Positions 1 through 9,902 of a stretch of 21,538 nucleotides of DNA are shown here, one piece after another (the stretch's first letter is position 1; every line of letters begins with the position of its first letter). This stretch comes from Hypsibius dujardini (Eukaryota > Tardigrada > Eutardigrada > Parachela > Hypsibiidae): positions 1 to 21,538 of the forward strand of contig LRSR01012794.1 of the NCBI GenBank assembly GCA_001579985.1. The letters run 5' to 3'. The notes below the pieces were generated by a model. It ran no database searches, was not told the DNA's origin, and worked only from the letters and a program-made list of their open reading frames with translations. A program made the position numbers and the translations under genes.

Positions 1-312
1 ACATTTTTCGCGGTAAAAGTAAAGAGTTATTTAACTTAACCGAACAGAGCTGAAAATTCGACACTAGTATTTAAATCACAGCTATGTTTTAAAGACATCA
101 AAAATTACCCTAAAATATATTAGGACATTTCATTTTTAATACAAAAAATAAAGATAATTGTTGTAAACTATAATAAATAGTTTTAATCAATTCCTTTTTC
201 AGTGAGTTTAAATTTACAAAAATTAATTCAAATTCACGCATGTTAGAGCCACTTCGAGACTAGATCAAATCGCCATTCCGACATGCGTAGTGACACTTTA
301 TTTTATTTTCAG
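1..312 (+). other. AT-rich intron upstream of the first visible neuroglian exon
   Basis: No coding segment is supported here. The stretch is AT-rich and ends in a pyrimidine-rich acceptor (TTTTATTTTCAG) at 301-312, which opens the first readable exon. The first exons of the neuroglian gene (signal peptide, Ig1, Ig2 and the start of Ig3) must lie to the left of the window. Confidence 0.7.
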
Positions 313-2069
313 TCCACTGCCGCAAGTCAAATGGCACAGGAAGGGTGCCGAGCTCCCGCCCCGTCGCTCCCAGTACTCGGACTACGGAAAGGTGCTGCGA
401 CTGAAAAACCTCCAATTCGAGGACCAAGGCACATACGAATGCTCAGCCTCCAACGGTGTCGGCATAGTGCAGGCCCATGCGTTCACCCTCACCGTTGAAT
501 GTAAATTTCGCCTACATAGAAAAGTGTTTCCCATTGCGACAAGAGACAGTTATCTTAATTTCTCGCTGTTTATTGATGGTTACAGCCGACCCGTACTGGA
601 TCACCGCTCCGGAAGTGGCCATGAAGGCGGAGGACGAGGACCAAACCTTTGCCTGCCTCGCTGGTGGCGTGCCTGAACCCCGAATTCAGTGGTTCGTCAA
701 TGGAACGCCTTACGAAAGTACGTTCCTTCTTCCACAAACAGAACAAAGTGTTCTTCCACAGAGAGAACAAGTGTTCTTCCACAGACAGAAGGAAGTGTTC
801 TTCCACAGAGAGAACAAGTGTTCTTCCACAGACAGAAGGAAGTGTTCTTCCACAGACAGAAGGCACAGACAGAACAAAGTGTTTTTCCACAGACAGAACG
901 AGTGTTCTTTCATAGAAAGAACAAAGTGTTCTTCCGCAGACAGAACAAGTGTTCTTCCGCAGACAGAAGAAAGTGTTCTTCCACAGACAGAAGGAAGTGT
1001 TGGAGAGAAAGTTTTCTTTAATCAAAATAATTTATCTCGGGTGAATGAAGATGATAATTCCCTCTAAAATTGATGGACGTTTCCTGACATGTATATATGT
1101 ATGAAAAATTGTGTGTTGGAAGTGTGTGATTTGTGCGTTCTTATTCTGTCATTTGTCAATCAGCATGACGGTGGCGGGTATTGAGTATGACAACTTATGG
1201 CCCCCTAATTTCGTTTGCTTTTATCATCATAATAAATAAATATACACATACATTTGTGCACTGCAGATCTGCCGGCTAATCCGCGACGCACCACCAACGG
1301 CACCCACATCACCATCCGGACCGTGCAGAAGGACATCGACACGGACAACTACCAGTGCAACGCCAGCAATGCCCACGGTTATATCTTCGCCGATGTTTAC
1401 ATGAATGTCCTGGGTAAGTAAATTTATTATGCCTCTCTTCTCGCCCAGCCGATTATTCATGTCCAGTGCTGCTCGCGCATCGGACGTAATCAATAAATAA
1501 ACGCTCGCTCCGTGTTTCAGCTTTGCCTGCGGAGATTGTCGAACCCCCCGCTGAAGTGTCGGAGACGGTTGAGGGCGCGACTGCGGTCATCACGTGCCGG
1601 GTGTATGGAGCACCACGTCCGCGTGTGTCCTGGGAGAAGGACGGTCAGACCATCAACGTCCAGCCGGGCGGCGGCGGCGGCGGCGGGCGGTATGAAATCA
1701 AGAAGGAAGGGGATCTGCTGGTGAAGGGGGCGACGTTCACGGATATCGGCAGTTACACCTGTATCGCGGTGAATCGGTTCGGTGAAAAGAGGGCTTCCGG
1801 TCGATTAGATATCAAAAGTATGTGAATCTGTGCTAGCAATCGCGATTGTAGGCAATCCCGTATGCCTTCCGGTGATTGACCAGTGCAATTTGATTCTCTG
1901 ACACACAGTGAGGTTATTGACTGTGTCTGTGTGTCTGTATATCTGTGTGTATGTGTGTGTCTGTATATCTGTGTGTATGTGTGTGTCTGTATGTCTATTT
2001 GTCTGTCTGCCTGTTTGTCTGCCTGTCTGTCTGTCTGCCTGCCTGTCTATTTGTCTGTCTGCATGTTTA

Positions 2070-2115
<46 letters not shown>

Positions 2116-5100
2116 CTTTTGTCTGTTTGTCCGTTTATCTGCCTATCTGCCTGCCTGCTTGCATCCTAACCTGGATCCCTGCTTCCTTCCATGTTTCCTG
2201 CCTCTCTGCCGGCTTATCCGCCTGTCTGACTGAAAAATTGTGTCTCTGGTGGTCTGACTGCACATGTTTTCCTTTGCCTGAATGCGTTTCCACTTCCATC
2301 TGACCTCCTTTTCTGGACGTTGACTAACTACTGAACTCGACTGTATTGTCACTGACTGTAGTTAGTATTTCTGACTGAAATTTCTTTTCCTGTCCGGGAC
2401 GCTTTTAACGTATTCGATTTTCCGTGATTGCAGGGAAAACAGTCGTTACGGCGCCTCCTGAGGATGTTGAGCGACGTGCCGGGGAGTCAGCCACCTTCCG
2501 GTGCTCCGCGACGTCCGATCCGACGCTGGAGACCACCATTGAGTGGCTGCGCGATGGTGAGCCAATCAAGATGGGTCAGAATGGCCGGATCTTCCAGAAC
2601 AACGACAACAGCTTAACTATCTCCGAGGCCCAAGAGGTCCATTCGGGCATGTACACTTGCATCGCCCGGACCCGGTTGGACACATCGGAAGCGCACGCGA
2701 CGCTGATAGTACGCGATGTCCCAAACCCGCCTGTTAATGTCCGCGTTCAATGCTCAGCACGCGAGGCAGTGGTCCACTGGGAGCCGAACGGAGACAACCG
2801 TGAGCCAATCTTCGAATTTATCATCCAGTACAGCACGTCATTTGAGCCCGGTGAATGGAAGGACATTAAAACCGACATCGCCGGAACCGATTTGTCTTCG
2901 TCTGTCGAATTAAGCCCGTAAGATTTGCATTCGTGCTTCACGGGTCAAGGGGGTCAATGAAGTACCATATGCGGTCGCGGTATACAGTACTATACACGCG
3001 CGCGCATCTCTGTTCCAGAAAGATAGGCAATCATCCCTCAAGCTAGCATAAATTATTGTGTGTCGATGAGTGCAAAATATTGAACCACACTCAGAAATTC
3101 CAAAAATGATCCCGAATGGACAAAATAATTCAGACACTCAATTTATGTAGACTTTGACATACAGACACAGGCAGACTCAGACTCAGACACAGCCACAGAC
3201 TCAGACATAAATACAATCAAAGACAAAATCACAGACACAGACACAGACACAGACACAGACACAGACACAGACACAGACACAGACACAGACACAGACATAG
3301 ATACAATCAAAGACAAAATCACATACACAAGACAGACAGAGTAACTACACAGTAGGACACACATCACAGAGTAAGCACAGCCATCATATATACCAATAGT
3401 ATTCACGTTGCTTCTGGTCTAAACCCTCGTGTATCGCTCTCCGGGAATTTAAACTGATCAGCAACTTCCTCCTTTTCAGTTGGGTCAATTACACTTTCCG
3501 CGTCCGCGCCAAGAATCGCATTGGATTGTCCAACGCCAGTGCCCCAAGTCAAGAAGTCTGCACCACCCCGCCCGATGTCCCATTCAAAAACCCCGATAAC
3601 GTCCAAGGCCGAGGGGATACACCCAATAATCTCGTCATCTCATGGACGGTACGGTTCAGTTTGCGCTTGATGAGGGTCGCTTTATCTAGGGTGGTGTCCC
3701 TTGTGTGGCGTCTCTTGGGAGGAATATTGCGGCTAAAATTTATTCTGTCCCGTTTTCTTCTCATCACAGCCGATGCCGCAGATTGACCACAACGGGCCGG
3801 GCTTCTATTACGAAGTCAAATGGCTCCCGGTTAATCCCGATCCCATTGCCCAACGGGTGGAGCAGTCGGAGATCATCACCGATTGGCAGAAAGGCAGCTT
3901 GACTGTGCCGAATGTGCCCACTTATGTGCCCTTTGATGTGAAAGTTGTGGCTGGTAATGCACTTGGCCCGTCAAAAGCGGCGAATGCGCCGCCGGTTCGC
4001 GGTTTCTCCGGTGAAAATATCCCGACAGAGGCACCGAAAAAGTTCTACCTATCTGAGTTGGTCAATGGAAAGACAGCCAGAGTAGAATGGGAGCCTGTAG
4101 CTGCAGACTCGATTCACGGTAAGACAAAACTTTCTATGTCTAGGTCTATGTCTCTGCCTGGCACCCAAATGTCTGTGTACATGTATTTCTATTTGTCTGA
4201 CTGTCTCTATGTCTGTCTGTCTGTCTGTCTGTCTGTCTTTCTGTCTGTCTGCCTACCCGCCTGCCTGCCTCTCAGCTGGCCTGTTTGTCTGTCTATCTGA
4301 CTACCTGTCAGCTTGCTTGGCTGTCTGCCTACCTGCCGACCATTCTGTTTATCTGACTAATCCGGCATCATTTTTCAGGAGACTTCAAGGGTTATAAGAT
4401 CATAGTACAACCGGAAGGCGACGAGAAACCCCGCGAAATCAGAGTCGGACCAAACGCCACAACTGCCATTGTAGACGTCCTAAAGCCGGCTAGTAAGAAC
4501 ACGGTCACGGTTCAGCCCTACAACGGACAATACGACGGACCTGTCAGCGAGCCGGTAAATTCTTGTGGCTTTTTCCGCTTATTTTCAGCTTAATAGTTTG
4601 GATGGGCCAAAATCTCACGTAATTGTTCTTTTTCATCACCAAAACAGCTCGTTTTCGAAACGCCTGAAGGCGCACCCGGACGGGTATCCGATCTCCGTGC
4701 CTACCCCATGGGACGAGGGGCCATTTTCTTGGAGTGGAAACCACCGGCGGAACCAAACGGCAAACTTCTGTCATACGAAATTGAAATCAAAGAGGTTCGC
4801 GTCAGTTCGGAAAATTTTTTGTTGTTGTTCGTTCGTTAAGGCAAATAGTAAACTGACAACATATTTTTTTGCTCCCCACAGGTTGACGGACTGGCTGTTT
4901 CGGAACCAATCCGCGAGCCTACCATCATCACGGACCTCAATCAGAATGCTGTCAAATTAGCCGGTTTGAAGCCAGACACAAAGTATCGCATTGAACTGGC
5001 GGCCACAACTGCCGCCGGCAAGGGTGAGACCGGCATCGTCGAGTCCGCCACCGACTCCAATCGCACCATGGAGGCTATGGCTCTCCTCCCTCCGCCGGGT

Positions 5101-6979
5101 GTTCCGGACTTTGTTCTGTCGGGAAAAACCAACGAATCCATCATCGTCTCATGGCAACCGCAATCCGCTGTAAGGTTTTTTTATACACGTTGGGAAATGG
5201 GAACCGGTTCGCCAAATGGCTGGGAAATTCAGCGCTTGATTGATGGATTGATTGATGTGTTTTTTTCATTTACAGGCCGGAGGTGGACACAGAATCGGCG
5301 AGCACTTCTTCGTGGAACACAGACGAAAGGGCGACGGCGAGTGGAGTAAAACGAAGGATGAGCTCAACGGCCTCTCCACTGAAATTTTCGGACTCGATCC
5401 CGGGACCACCTACGAAGTCAGGGTGGTTGCGGTCGAGGGTGATCATCAGGTACCGTACCGCATGTGGCAGAGAAATTATAGAAGAATTATTGTGGTATGA
5501 AACCGATTTACAATTTTGTGTTATGCAAATTAAATTAAATTAGTTTGCGATTCGAAATGAAATCAAAAAATGAAATTTTACAGGAAGGACATTTTCTGTT
5601 CACATAAAAACTTTTTCACATTAACGGCAGTGGCGAATCAGAGGCAGTTAAGCTGACTGCCACGGTGGATTGAGATTGGAGGCTTCGTACTGGGAGACTT
5701 CGTACTTGGAGACGTATTTCTACAACTGTTTTTAATAGAAATCAGTTAAAATTCTCACACACATTCTCATTACGACGCTGATTTCATTTACAAATTTGAG
5801 ATCGCCCTTTCCTGAAAATGGTCTAGGGACAATTATGCTGTACATGTGCATATGCTCTTGCTTTCCGTTGCAGATGCGAGGGCCCATCCATGAGGTTACG
5901 ACCGAGGGCGAACGGGTCGGTGAAGCACCTTCGCCCTACGGATTCGCCAGTTATCCCTGGTTCATCGCCTTGATGTGTCTGCTGGCCTTGCTGCTGTTGA
6001 TCTGTCTGATTGTCTGTGTCGTCCGCAGAAGCAAACGCGGGGTAAATATTCCTCTGTCTTGACTAGCTAAAACATTTCTGCTTGCTTTTTACATTTGTGT
6101 GTTTTTTTTTCTAGGGCAAGTATGCCGTTAACGAAGGCGATCGATCAAAGCGTCCCGCCTCGTATGATTACGAAAAGGCGCCGACGATTCCACAAGGTCT
6201 TGCCACAAACAATTTGCCCAAAGTCAGACCGAATGACGGCGGAATCAATGGCGATGAGAACGCTTCAATAATAAGTCGAGAAGGTAAGGGGTGTTTTCTC
6301 TCCTGAATATAGAATTTCCTAAATATGCTCCAAGTCTTCGATTGCCTTAAAAGACTGTCGAAACTTACTATGATCTCTTCTGACTGATCGATGATCTTGT
6401 TCTTCTTGCATGCCGTTCTGCTTGTTCATTTTGGTTCACTTTTCTCACCTGTGTTTCCCACTAATTATCAGTTCTGATTGTTCGTTCATGTCTTTCTGGT
6501 CTGGTTCGTTCGTTCGTTCTTTTCTTTGCCTGCCTTTCTAATGTATAGTTTAGTTTTTGTTCGCTTTGTTCCTTTCGTTTGTTCTTTTTCATCCTAACAG
6601 CTTATTGGTTCATGCGTTTGTTCCCTGTTTCTTTTTGTTCTTTTCTTTTCTTCATTTGTATTTTTTTTAACAGTTTTCCGAGTTTGTTGGGTTGTTCTGT
6701 TTGGTTCGCTTGTTTGTTCCCTCTAGAATGTGTTGCTTGGTTGGTCGTCCTGTTCTGTTCCGTTCGTCCTACTAATTTATCAGCCTCAACCCTGTCTCCA
6801 TTCTAGGTGGCGGAAGTGAAGCAGACAGCATGGAAGAATACGGCGACCCCGACCAGCCGAAAATGTTCTCGGAAGACGGCTCGTGGATCGGGCAGTACGC
6901 GTCGAACACGGTCCGCTCGAACGATGCCGTGGTCAGCACAACGGTGGCGCAACACCCCACCGGCTCAACCTTCGTATAG
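313..6979 (+). CDS. Nrg: Neuroglian / L1CAM-family cell adhesion molecule, 5'-partial, 15 exons
   Basis: This is a single-pass adhesion receptor of neurons and septate junctions that binds homophilically and anchors to ankyrin. Exons: 313-500, 586-717, 1267-1413, 1521-1817, 2434-2917, 3480-3648, 3770-4118, 4379-4554, 4648-4794, 4882-5169, 5276-5454, 5631-5664, 5874-6041, 6115-6283, 6807-6979. All phases agree (1033 codons after one split base). Domains in order: end of Ig3 (YECSASNGVG); Ig4 (586-1413); Ig5 (1521-1817, with a poly-Gly insert); Ig6 (2434 to about 2722, NDNSLTI, YTCIARTRLD); FN1 (about 2723-3560); FN2 (DVPFKNPDNV, PNNLVISWTPMP); FN3, FN4 and FN5 to 5664; a short stem; a membrane helix at about 5958-6023 followed by RRSKRGGKYAV; an ankyrin motif, EDGSWIGQYA; and the C-terminal class I PDZ ligand STFV before TAG 6977-6979. 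FN1-FN2 and Ig6 closely match insect neuroglian as I remember it. The N-terminus is outside the window. The family call is very secure; exon edges are hand-placed. Confidence 0.94.
718..1266. repeat. Intron with a 23-24 bp minisatellite (about 728-1001)
   Basis: About twelve degenerate copies of a 23-24 bp unit (core TTCCACAGACAGAA, then GTGTTC) fill the first half of this intron. The array has long open frames on both strands only because the units lack stops; it shows no coding character. The rest of the intron to 1266 is ordinary AT-rich sequence ending in an acceptor, CACTGCAG. Confidence 0.9.
1918..2165. repeat. (TCTG)n / (TGTG)n microsatellite in a neuroglian intron
   Basis: Imperfect tetranucleotide TCTG repeats, with TGTGTG interruptions, occupy the middle of the 1818-2433 intron. 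They give long Cys/Leu/Val/Ser open frames on the plus strand that are repeat artefacts. No other element is seen in the intron. Confidence 0.93.
3160..3345. repeat. (ACAGAC)n hexanucleotide repeat in a neuroglian intron
   Basis: A CAGACA array lies in the 2918-3479 intron. Its core (about 3225-3297) is a nearly perfect hexamer run flanked by two similar segments (ATACAATCAAAGACAAAATC), one on each side, which suggests a segmental duplication around the array. The motif is a relative of the TCTG repeats in other introns but in the opposite orientation. Confidence 0.92.
4190..4345. repeat. (GTCT)n microsatellite in a neuroglian intron
   Basis: CTGT/GTCT repeats fill most of the 4119-4378 intron, perfect at about 4208-4240 and degenerating to CCTG/CTAC variants on both sides. 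The acceptor TTTTTCAG at 4371-4378 follows directly. Confidence 0.92.
5631..5664 (+). other. Nrg: 34-nt micro-exon closing the fifth FNIII domain of neuroglian
   Basis: After CAG at 5628-5630 the sequence reads G-E-S-E-A-V-K-L-T-A-T and is followed by a GT at 5665. Neuroglian proteins end FN5 with a comparable strand just before a GPI motif, and the next exon begins M-R-G-P-I. To be in frame, the upstream exon must end at 5454 (codon CC|T). That uses the second of two tandem GTACC donors. Without this exon the last strand of FN5 would be missing. The donor, GTGGAT, is weak. Confidence 0.72.
6284..6806 (+). other. Last neuroglian intron, pyrimidine-rich, no coding content seen
   Basis: The intron lies between the exon ending ...IISRE (6283) and the terminal exon (6807). 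It is dominated by T-rich and TTCG/GTTC-rich sequence. I looked for an alternative terminal exon, because some insects make two neuroglian tails, and saw no second ankyrin-motif sequence. Confidence 0.6.
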
Positions 6980-7358
6980 AGGATAGACAGGGCGCGACGG
7001 TATTACAAACCATCGCCCCGAAGGAGCGCGCGCGTGCCGGAGAACTAGTCTCAACGTACCTGCAAAAACTCGGTGTTTTCTTGACCAAATTTTTATCTGT
7101 CTCCATCATCGACTCTCGGCGACGCCCACACTCCTCTCTCCTCTCCCTCTCCTGTCGCTGCTCTCATTACACTTGGATACTGAATCTTCCCCCACACCAA
7201 GATTATTTTGAAGAATGTGATTCTCCACTAAATTGACCATTGTCCTTTCACCAAATTTTTTGCTGCTGCTATGCTGCTTCGAGGAACCGGAAGTCCGCAG
7301 CGGACCAACTGGACACGCGGTTTCTCATCTGCAACCGACATTCCGAATCTCTTGACTG

Positions 7359-7450
7359 CCTCCAGGACAGGTGTCTGCCTGCCTCCAGGACAGGTGCCTG
7401 CCTGCCTCCAGGACAGGTGTCTGTCTGCCTCCAGGACAGGTGCCTGCCTG
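7359..7450. repeat. Four tandem 23-bp units
   Basis: Units start at 7359, 7382, 7405 and 7428, each opening CCTCCAGGACAGGTG. They differ only at C/T positions near the end of the unit. The array lies in the presumed 3' UTR of neuroglian. Open frames across it are incidental. Confidence 0.95.
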
Positions 7451-7947
7451 CGCCTGACAACTCTCCTCTCCCGGTGTCTGTGTGTTTGTCTGTGTGTCTG
7501 TGTGTCAATGTGCCTGTGTCTGTGTGTGTGGATGGAAACCACATTATCTATTTCGTCGTACCTGTGGAATACCGTGAACGCAAATTGTCTCGGGACTCTT
7601 TTGACTTCGATTCTTCTGCATTTCTTTTTGGTTCCAAAAAAGGCCGCGCTAATTATGCGGATGACTGTTTTTGTCAGCAGTCGTCTTTTACCTCTCTCTC
7701 TCTCTCTCTCCTGTTGTGTCTGGGAAATTTTTATATATTTTTCAGAAAGTTTAAAAGCGGTGCACTGACAGAGAGACCTCGCTCGTCGTTGTTCAGAATT
7801 ATTTGTGTGGCGTTTTTAATAACCTTTTTTTTTGTTCTGTAGTCAGTAAGTCGATGCCTGCGTTTTGTTTGTTACTGGAAGAGAGATGAACGTTTTTATA
7901 CTGCTCGGTTTGTCGTGATGAAAAACTACCCTGGTTTAACAAAAAAA

Positions 7948-7953
7948 AATAAA
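7948..7953 (+). terminator. Candidate polyadenylation signal of neuroglian
   Basis: An exact AATAAA hexamer inside an A-rich stretch, downstream of the neuroglian stop with no intervening coding sequence. The A-rich context makes a chance match possible. Confidence 0.35.
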
Positions 7954-8174
7954 CAGAAAAAAAGGAAACACATTGAAAAATGTCTCTGATCGCTCTTGCA
8001 CGCCATGCTTCCTTTTAGAAAAAAATGTGAAACAGCTATTGTTGAGACCTCATAATAGGTTGTCTTGACCCATAAACTCAACTCAATCACATTGTTGGTT
8101 TTTTGTTTCAAAAGCATTCCCGAACCCGGTATTCTTCAATGGTTGCGATGGTTCGTTTCTCCATGCCTATTCCC

Positions 8175-8486
8175 GTGCGAACCCGAGCGACCAGAGGTGT
8201 GACTGCCGCTACCGCGTTGACCGTCTCGGCTGTGGTGGCCGTTACCGGCTTTCCGTCCGTGATGCTGATCTCCCGTGCGAACCCGAGCGACCAGAGGCGT
8301 GACTGCCGCTACCGCGTTGACCGTCTCGGCTGTGGTGGCCGTTGCCGGCTTCGGCGTTTCGTCCGTGATGCTGATCTCCCGTTCGAACCCGAGCGACCAG
8401 AGGTGTGACTGCCGCTACCGCGTTGACCGTCTCGGCTGTGGTGGCCGTTGCCGGCTTCGGCGTTCCGTCCGTGATGCTGATCTCCC
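8175..8486. repeat. Three tandem copies of a 100/106-bp unit within a short secreted-protein gene
   Basis: Copies span 8175-8274 (100 bp, lacking 6 bp), 8275-8380 (106 bp) and 8381-8486 (106 bp). The two 106-bp copies differ at only a few bases, so the duplication is young. Each copy contains GACTGCCGCTACCGCGTTG. On the minus strand the array overlaps the ORF at 8309-8611. Because 106 and 100 are both 1 mod 3, the three copies are read in three different frames. Confidence 0.95.
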
Positions 8487-8611
8487 GTTCGATGCTGGCG
8501 CTCAATGTCCGAACGACCGTGTTCCGCTCCGTGCTTTTTCGCGTCCGACGAGCTGATCGTGACCAGGACCAAGGCGACACACAGTGACAGGGCGAGGAAC
8601 CGTGAGAACAT
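8309..8611 (-). CDS. Putative small secreted His/Gly/Ser/Arg-rich protein, copy A
   Basis: The function is unknown. The ORF starts at ATG 8611 and ends at TAG 8309 (100 residues). The N-terminus is a good signal peptide: Met-Phe-Ser-Arg, a hydrophobic core rich in Leu/Val/Ala, then TISSSDA with likely cleavage before KKHGAEHG. The mature part is basic and rich in His, Gly, Arg and Ser (GDQHHGRNAEAGNGHH). It resembles the ORF at 10253-10549 in signal-peptide sequence (MFS-[KR]-[FY]-L, TISS), length, strand and composition, which supports a real gene pair. Translation runs out of frame in the second repeat copy, so the tail (KRRSRQRPPQPRRSTR) looks like frameshifted sequence. No clear TATA box or polyadenylation signal was found. 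It may instead be a decaying gene. Confidence 0.5.
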   Translation of the reverse strand: MFSRFLALSLCVALVLVTISSSDAKKHGAEHGRSDIERQHRTGDQHHGRNAEAGNGHHSRDGQRGSGSHTSGRSGSNGRSASRTKRRSRQRPPQPRRSTR

Positions 8612-8724
8612 GTTGAGGATTTCGTTGGCTCATCAAAACAGTGCAAAAAAGTGTCAAAGAAGTTCGGTAGACGAAATCAGGCTTCGATGGTTGTGCAGTT
8701 TTCCACAAGTCAGTGATGTTTATA

Positions 8725-8814
8725 ACTACAGCTGTGGCGGAATTACTTCTTCAGCCCAGACCCAAGCCCATGCCGATGCGCATTGCCGATGCGCATTGCC
8801 ATACAGCTGTATGG
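8725..8814. mobile_element. Small foldback (MITE-like) sequence with CAGCTGTGGCGGAAT end
   Basis: The left end reads TA-CAGCTGTGGCGGAAT and the right part reads ATTGCC-ATACAGCTG-TA, with TA at both edges. The right end forms a perfect 16-bp palindrome, CCATACAGCTGTATGG (8799-8814). The left end recurs at 11070-11099 and, inverted, at 11172-11206. The arms pair only partly, so this could be a solo or damaged copy. It lies just upstream of secreted-protein copy A. Confidence 0.4.
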
Positions 8815-9003
8815 GTTGATGCAATAAGGGGCGCAGTTTGTCACATGGCATTTGCGGTAATTCTCACTGTCATCCACCCTTTCCCACGAAATGCGCATTG
8901 CCAATCAGGCGGAAGTGCATGCTCATGTGTTTGTGGAGACTGTTTCTGGAACGGTCACACACATCTGCCGGCTCGGAAATCGACCAAAGTTCAACCGATG
9001 ATA

Positions 9004-9095
9004 AAATCTGAAATCTGAAATCTGAAATTTGAAGTCAGAAGTCTGAAATCTGAAATCTGAAATCTGAAATCTGAAATCTGAAATCTGAAATCTGA
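9004..9095. repeat. (AAATCTG)n heptanucleotide repeat
   Basis: About thirteen copies of AAATCTG, a few with AAGTCAG or AAATTTG variants in the left half and perfect in the right half. It is intergenic and no gene overlaps it. Confidence 0.95.
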
Positions 9096-9363
9096 AGTCG
9101 TGTGGTCTGTCTTATGAGTCTGTGGTCTCGTAGAGCATGAAGCGAAAGGCCCCTGGACTAGTTAATTCAGTAGGAAAATGTTCCCGAAAATATGGTAGCT
9201 CTTTACCAAAAATTTTCCACCATTCGATTGGAAGTAGTATTCTGAACTTTTATCGAGCAAAATTGTGATCCCGGCTCATCATAGTCCTTCTTCACAAAGA
9301 AATTTAGATATGCTCTCGCCTGATTTCGCATCCTCTTTCATCACGATTGAAGGCTGGTGGACG

Positions 9364-9574
9364 ACGCTTGAGAATGGCGTAGATAATGAGGATCTCCGTC
9401 TGGACAATGACCGGAAAAAAGAATTGCAGTTTGGCCTAACTATCAATTGATTGTTTGATTAAATAGAAAGTAAGAATCAGCAACTGATCAATCAATGCCT
9501 CACATCTCATTTACAGGCCAAACTGCCGTATTTTTCCGGCCACCGTCCAGACGGAGATCCAAATTCTCAAGCGT
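9364..9574. repeat. Long imperfect inverted repeat (hairpin 1)
   Basis: The left arm 9364-9437 and right arm 9515-9574 are reverse complements with a few gaps. Perfect blocks are GGATCTCCGTCTGGAC (9390-9405 against 9545-9560) and CAGTTTGGCCT (9427-9437 against 9515-9525). The loop is about 77 nt. No ORF explains it. It could be a foldback transposon remnant or a source of double-stranded RNA. Confidence 0.85.
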
Positions 9575-9831
9575 AGTTTACGAGCTTTCAATTGGGATGA
9601 GGGAAGATAAGATAAATGGGGCGAGAGCATTTTCGTGTTTGCTGACGACTGGTTCCTAACTTCCTATATGTACGAACCCCGTCGCATGGGTTGAGCCTTT
9701 CTACAAATACAGACTGTACAGTCTGTACAGACGTGAGAACTCCGCAATGCTAGATGGAAACCCGTAATTTGGCTCGGAATATGAAATATCATCCCAATTT
9801 TTAATTTTTCACAAAGGAATGCAAAGCACGG

Positions 9832-9847
9832 AGACGTGATCACGTCT
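9832..9847. repeat. 16-bp perfect palindrome AGACGTGATCACGTCT
   Basis: The sequence is self-complementary across its centre (GTGATCAC). It stands alone between hairpins 1 and 2. A dimeric transcription-factor site or a chance palindrome is possible; nothing in the sequence decides. Confidence 0.6.
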
Positions 9848-9902
9848 TCGTAAAACAATTGGCCGTATATACCACTCGCAGCTTAGGTGGACCGTCGCTA
9901 CA

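Larger units (their letters stand above)
6980..7970 (+). other. Nrg: Probable 3' UTR of neuroglian
   Basis: No conserved coding sequence follows the stop at 6979. The region contains a four-copy 23-bp repeat, a TGTCTG stretch (about 7474-7530) and a (CT)n run (about 7694-7712). A candidate polyadenylation signal AATAAA lies at 7948-7953 in an A-rich context, about 970 nt past the stop. The UTR end is inferred. Confidence 0.45.

Noticed and set aside
728-1001. Regularly spaced repeats resembling a CRISPR array
   Set aside because: The units are contiguous tandem copies with no unique spacers, in a eukaryotic intron.
1883-2303. Cys/Leu/Val-rich open frames up to 131 residues
   Set aside because: They are translations of a TCTG microsatellite in an intron between two clear Ig exons.
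5450-5510. Read-through continuation of the FN5 exon
   Set aside because: The open frame soon stops, and family alignment places the FN5 end in the micro-exon at 5631-5664 instead.
8376-8395. GTTCGAACCC resembling a tRNA T-arm / B box
   Set aside because: No acceptor stem, D-arm or anticodon arm can be placed around it, and it lies within the 106-bp repeat.
8103-8408. Plus-strand open frame with repeated ATALTVSAVVAV segments
   Set aside because: It is the opposite strand of the 106-bp repeats. The minus strand offers a signal peptide and a paralog; the plus strand offers neither.
8242-8646. Alternative minus-strand frame of 134 residues over the 106-bp repeats
   Set aside because: It reads the repeat in another frame and lacks a signal peptide. 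The frame starting at 8611 has the paralog-like N-terminus.
9265-9450. 61-residue open frame over hairpin 1
   Set aside because: It reads through one arm of an inverted repeat, with no recognisable features and no relative in the window.
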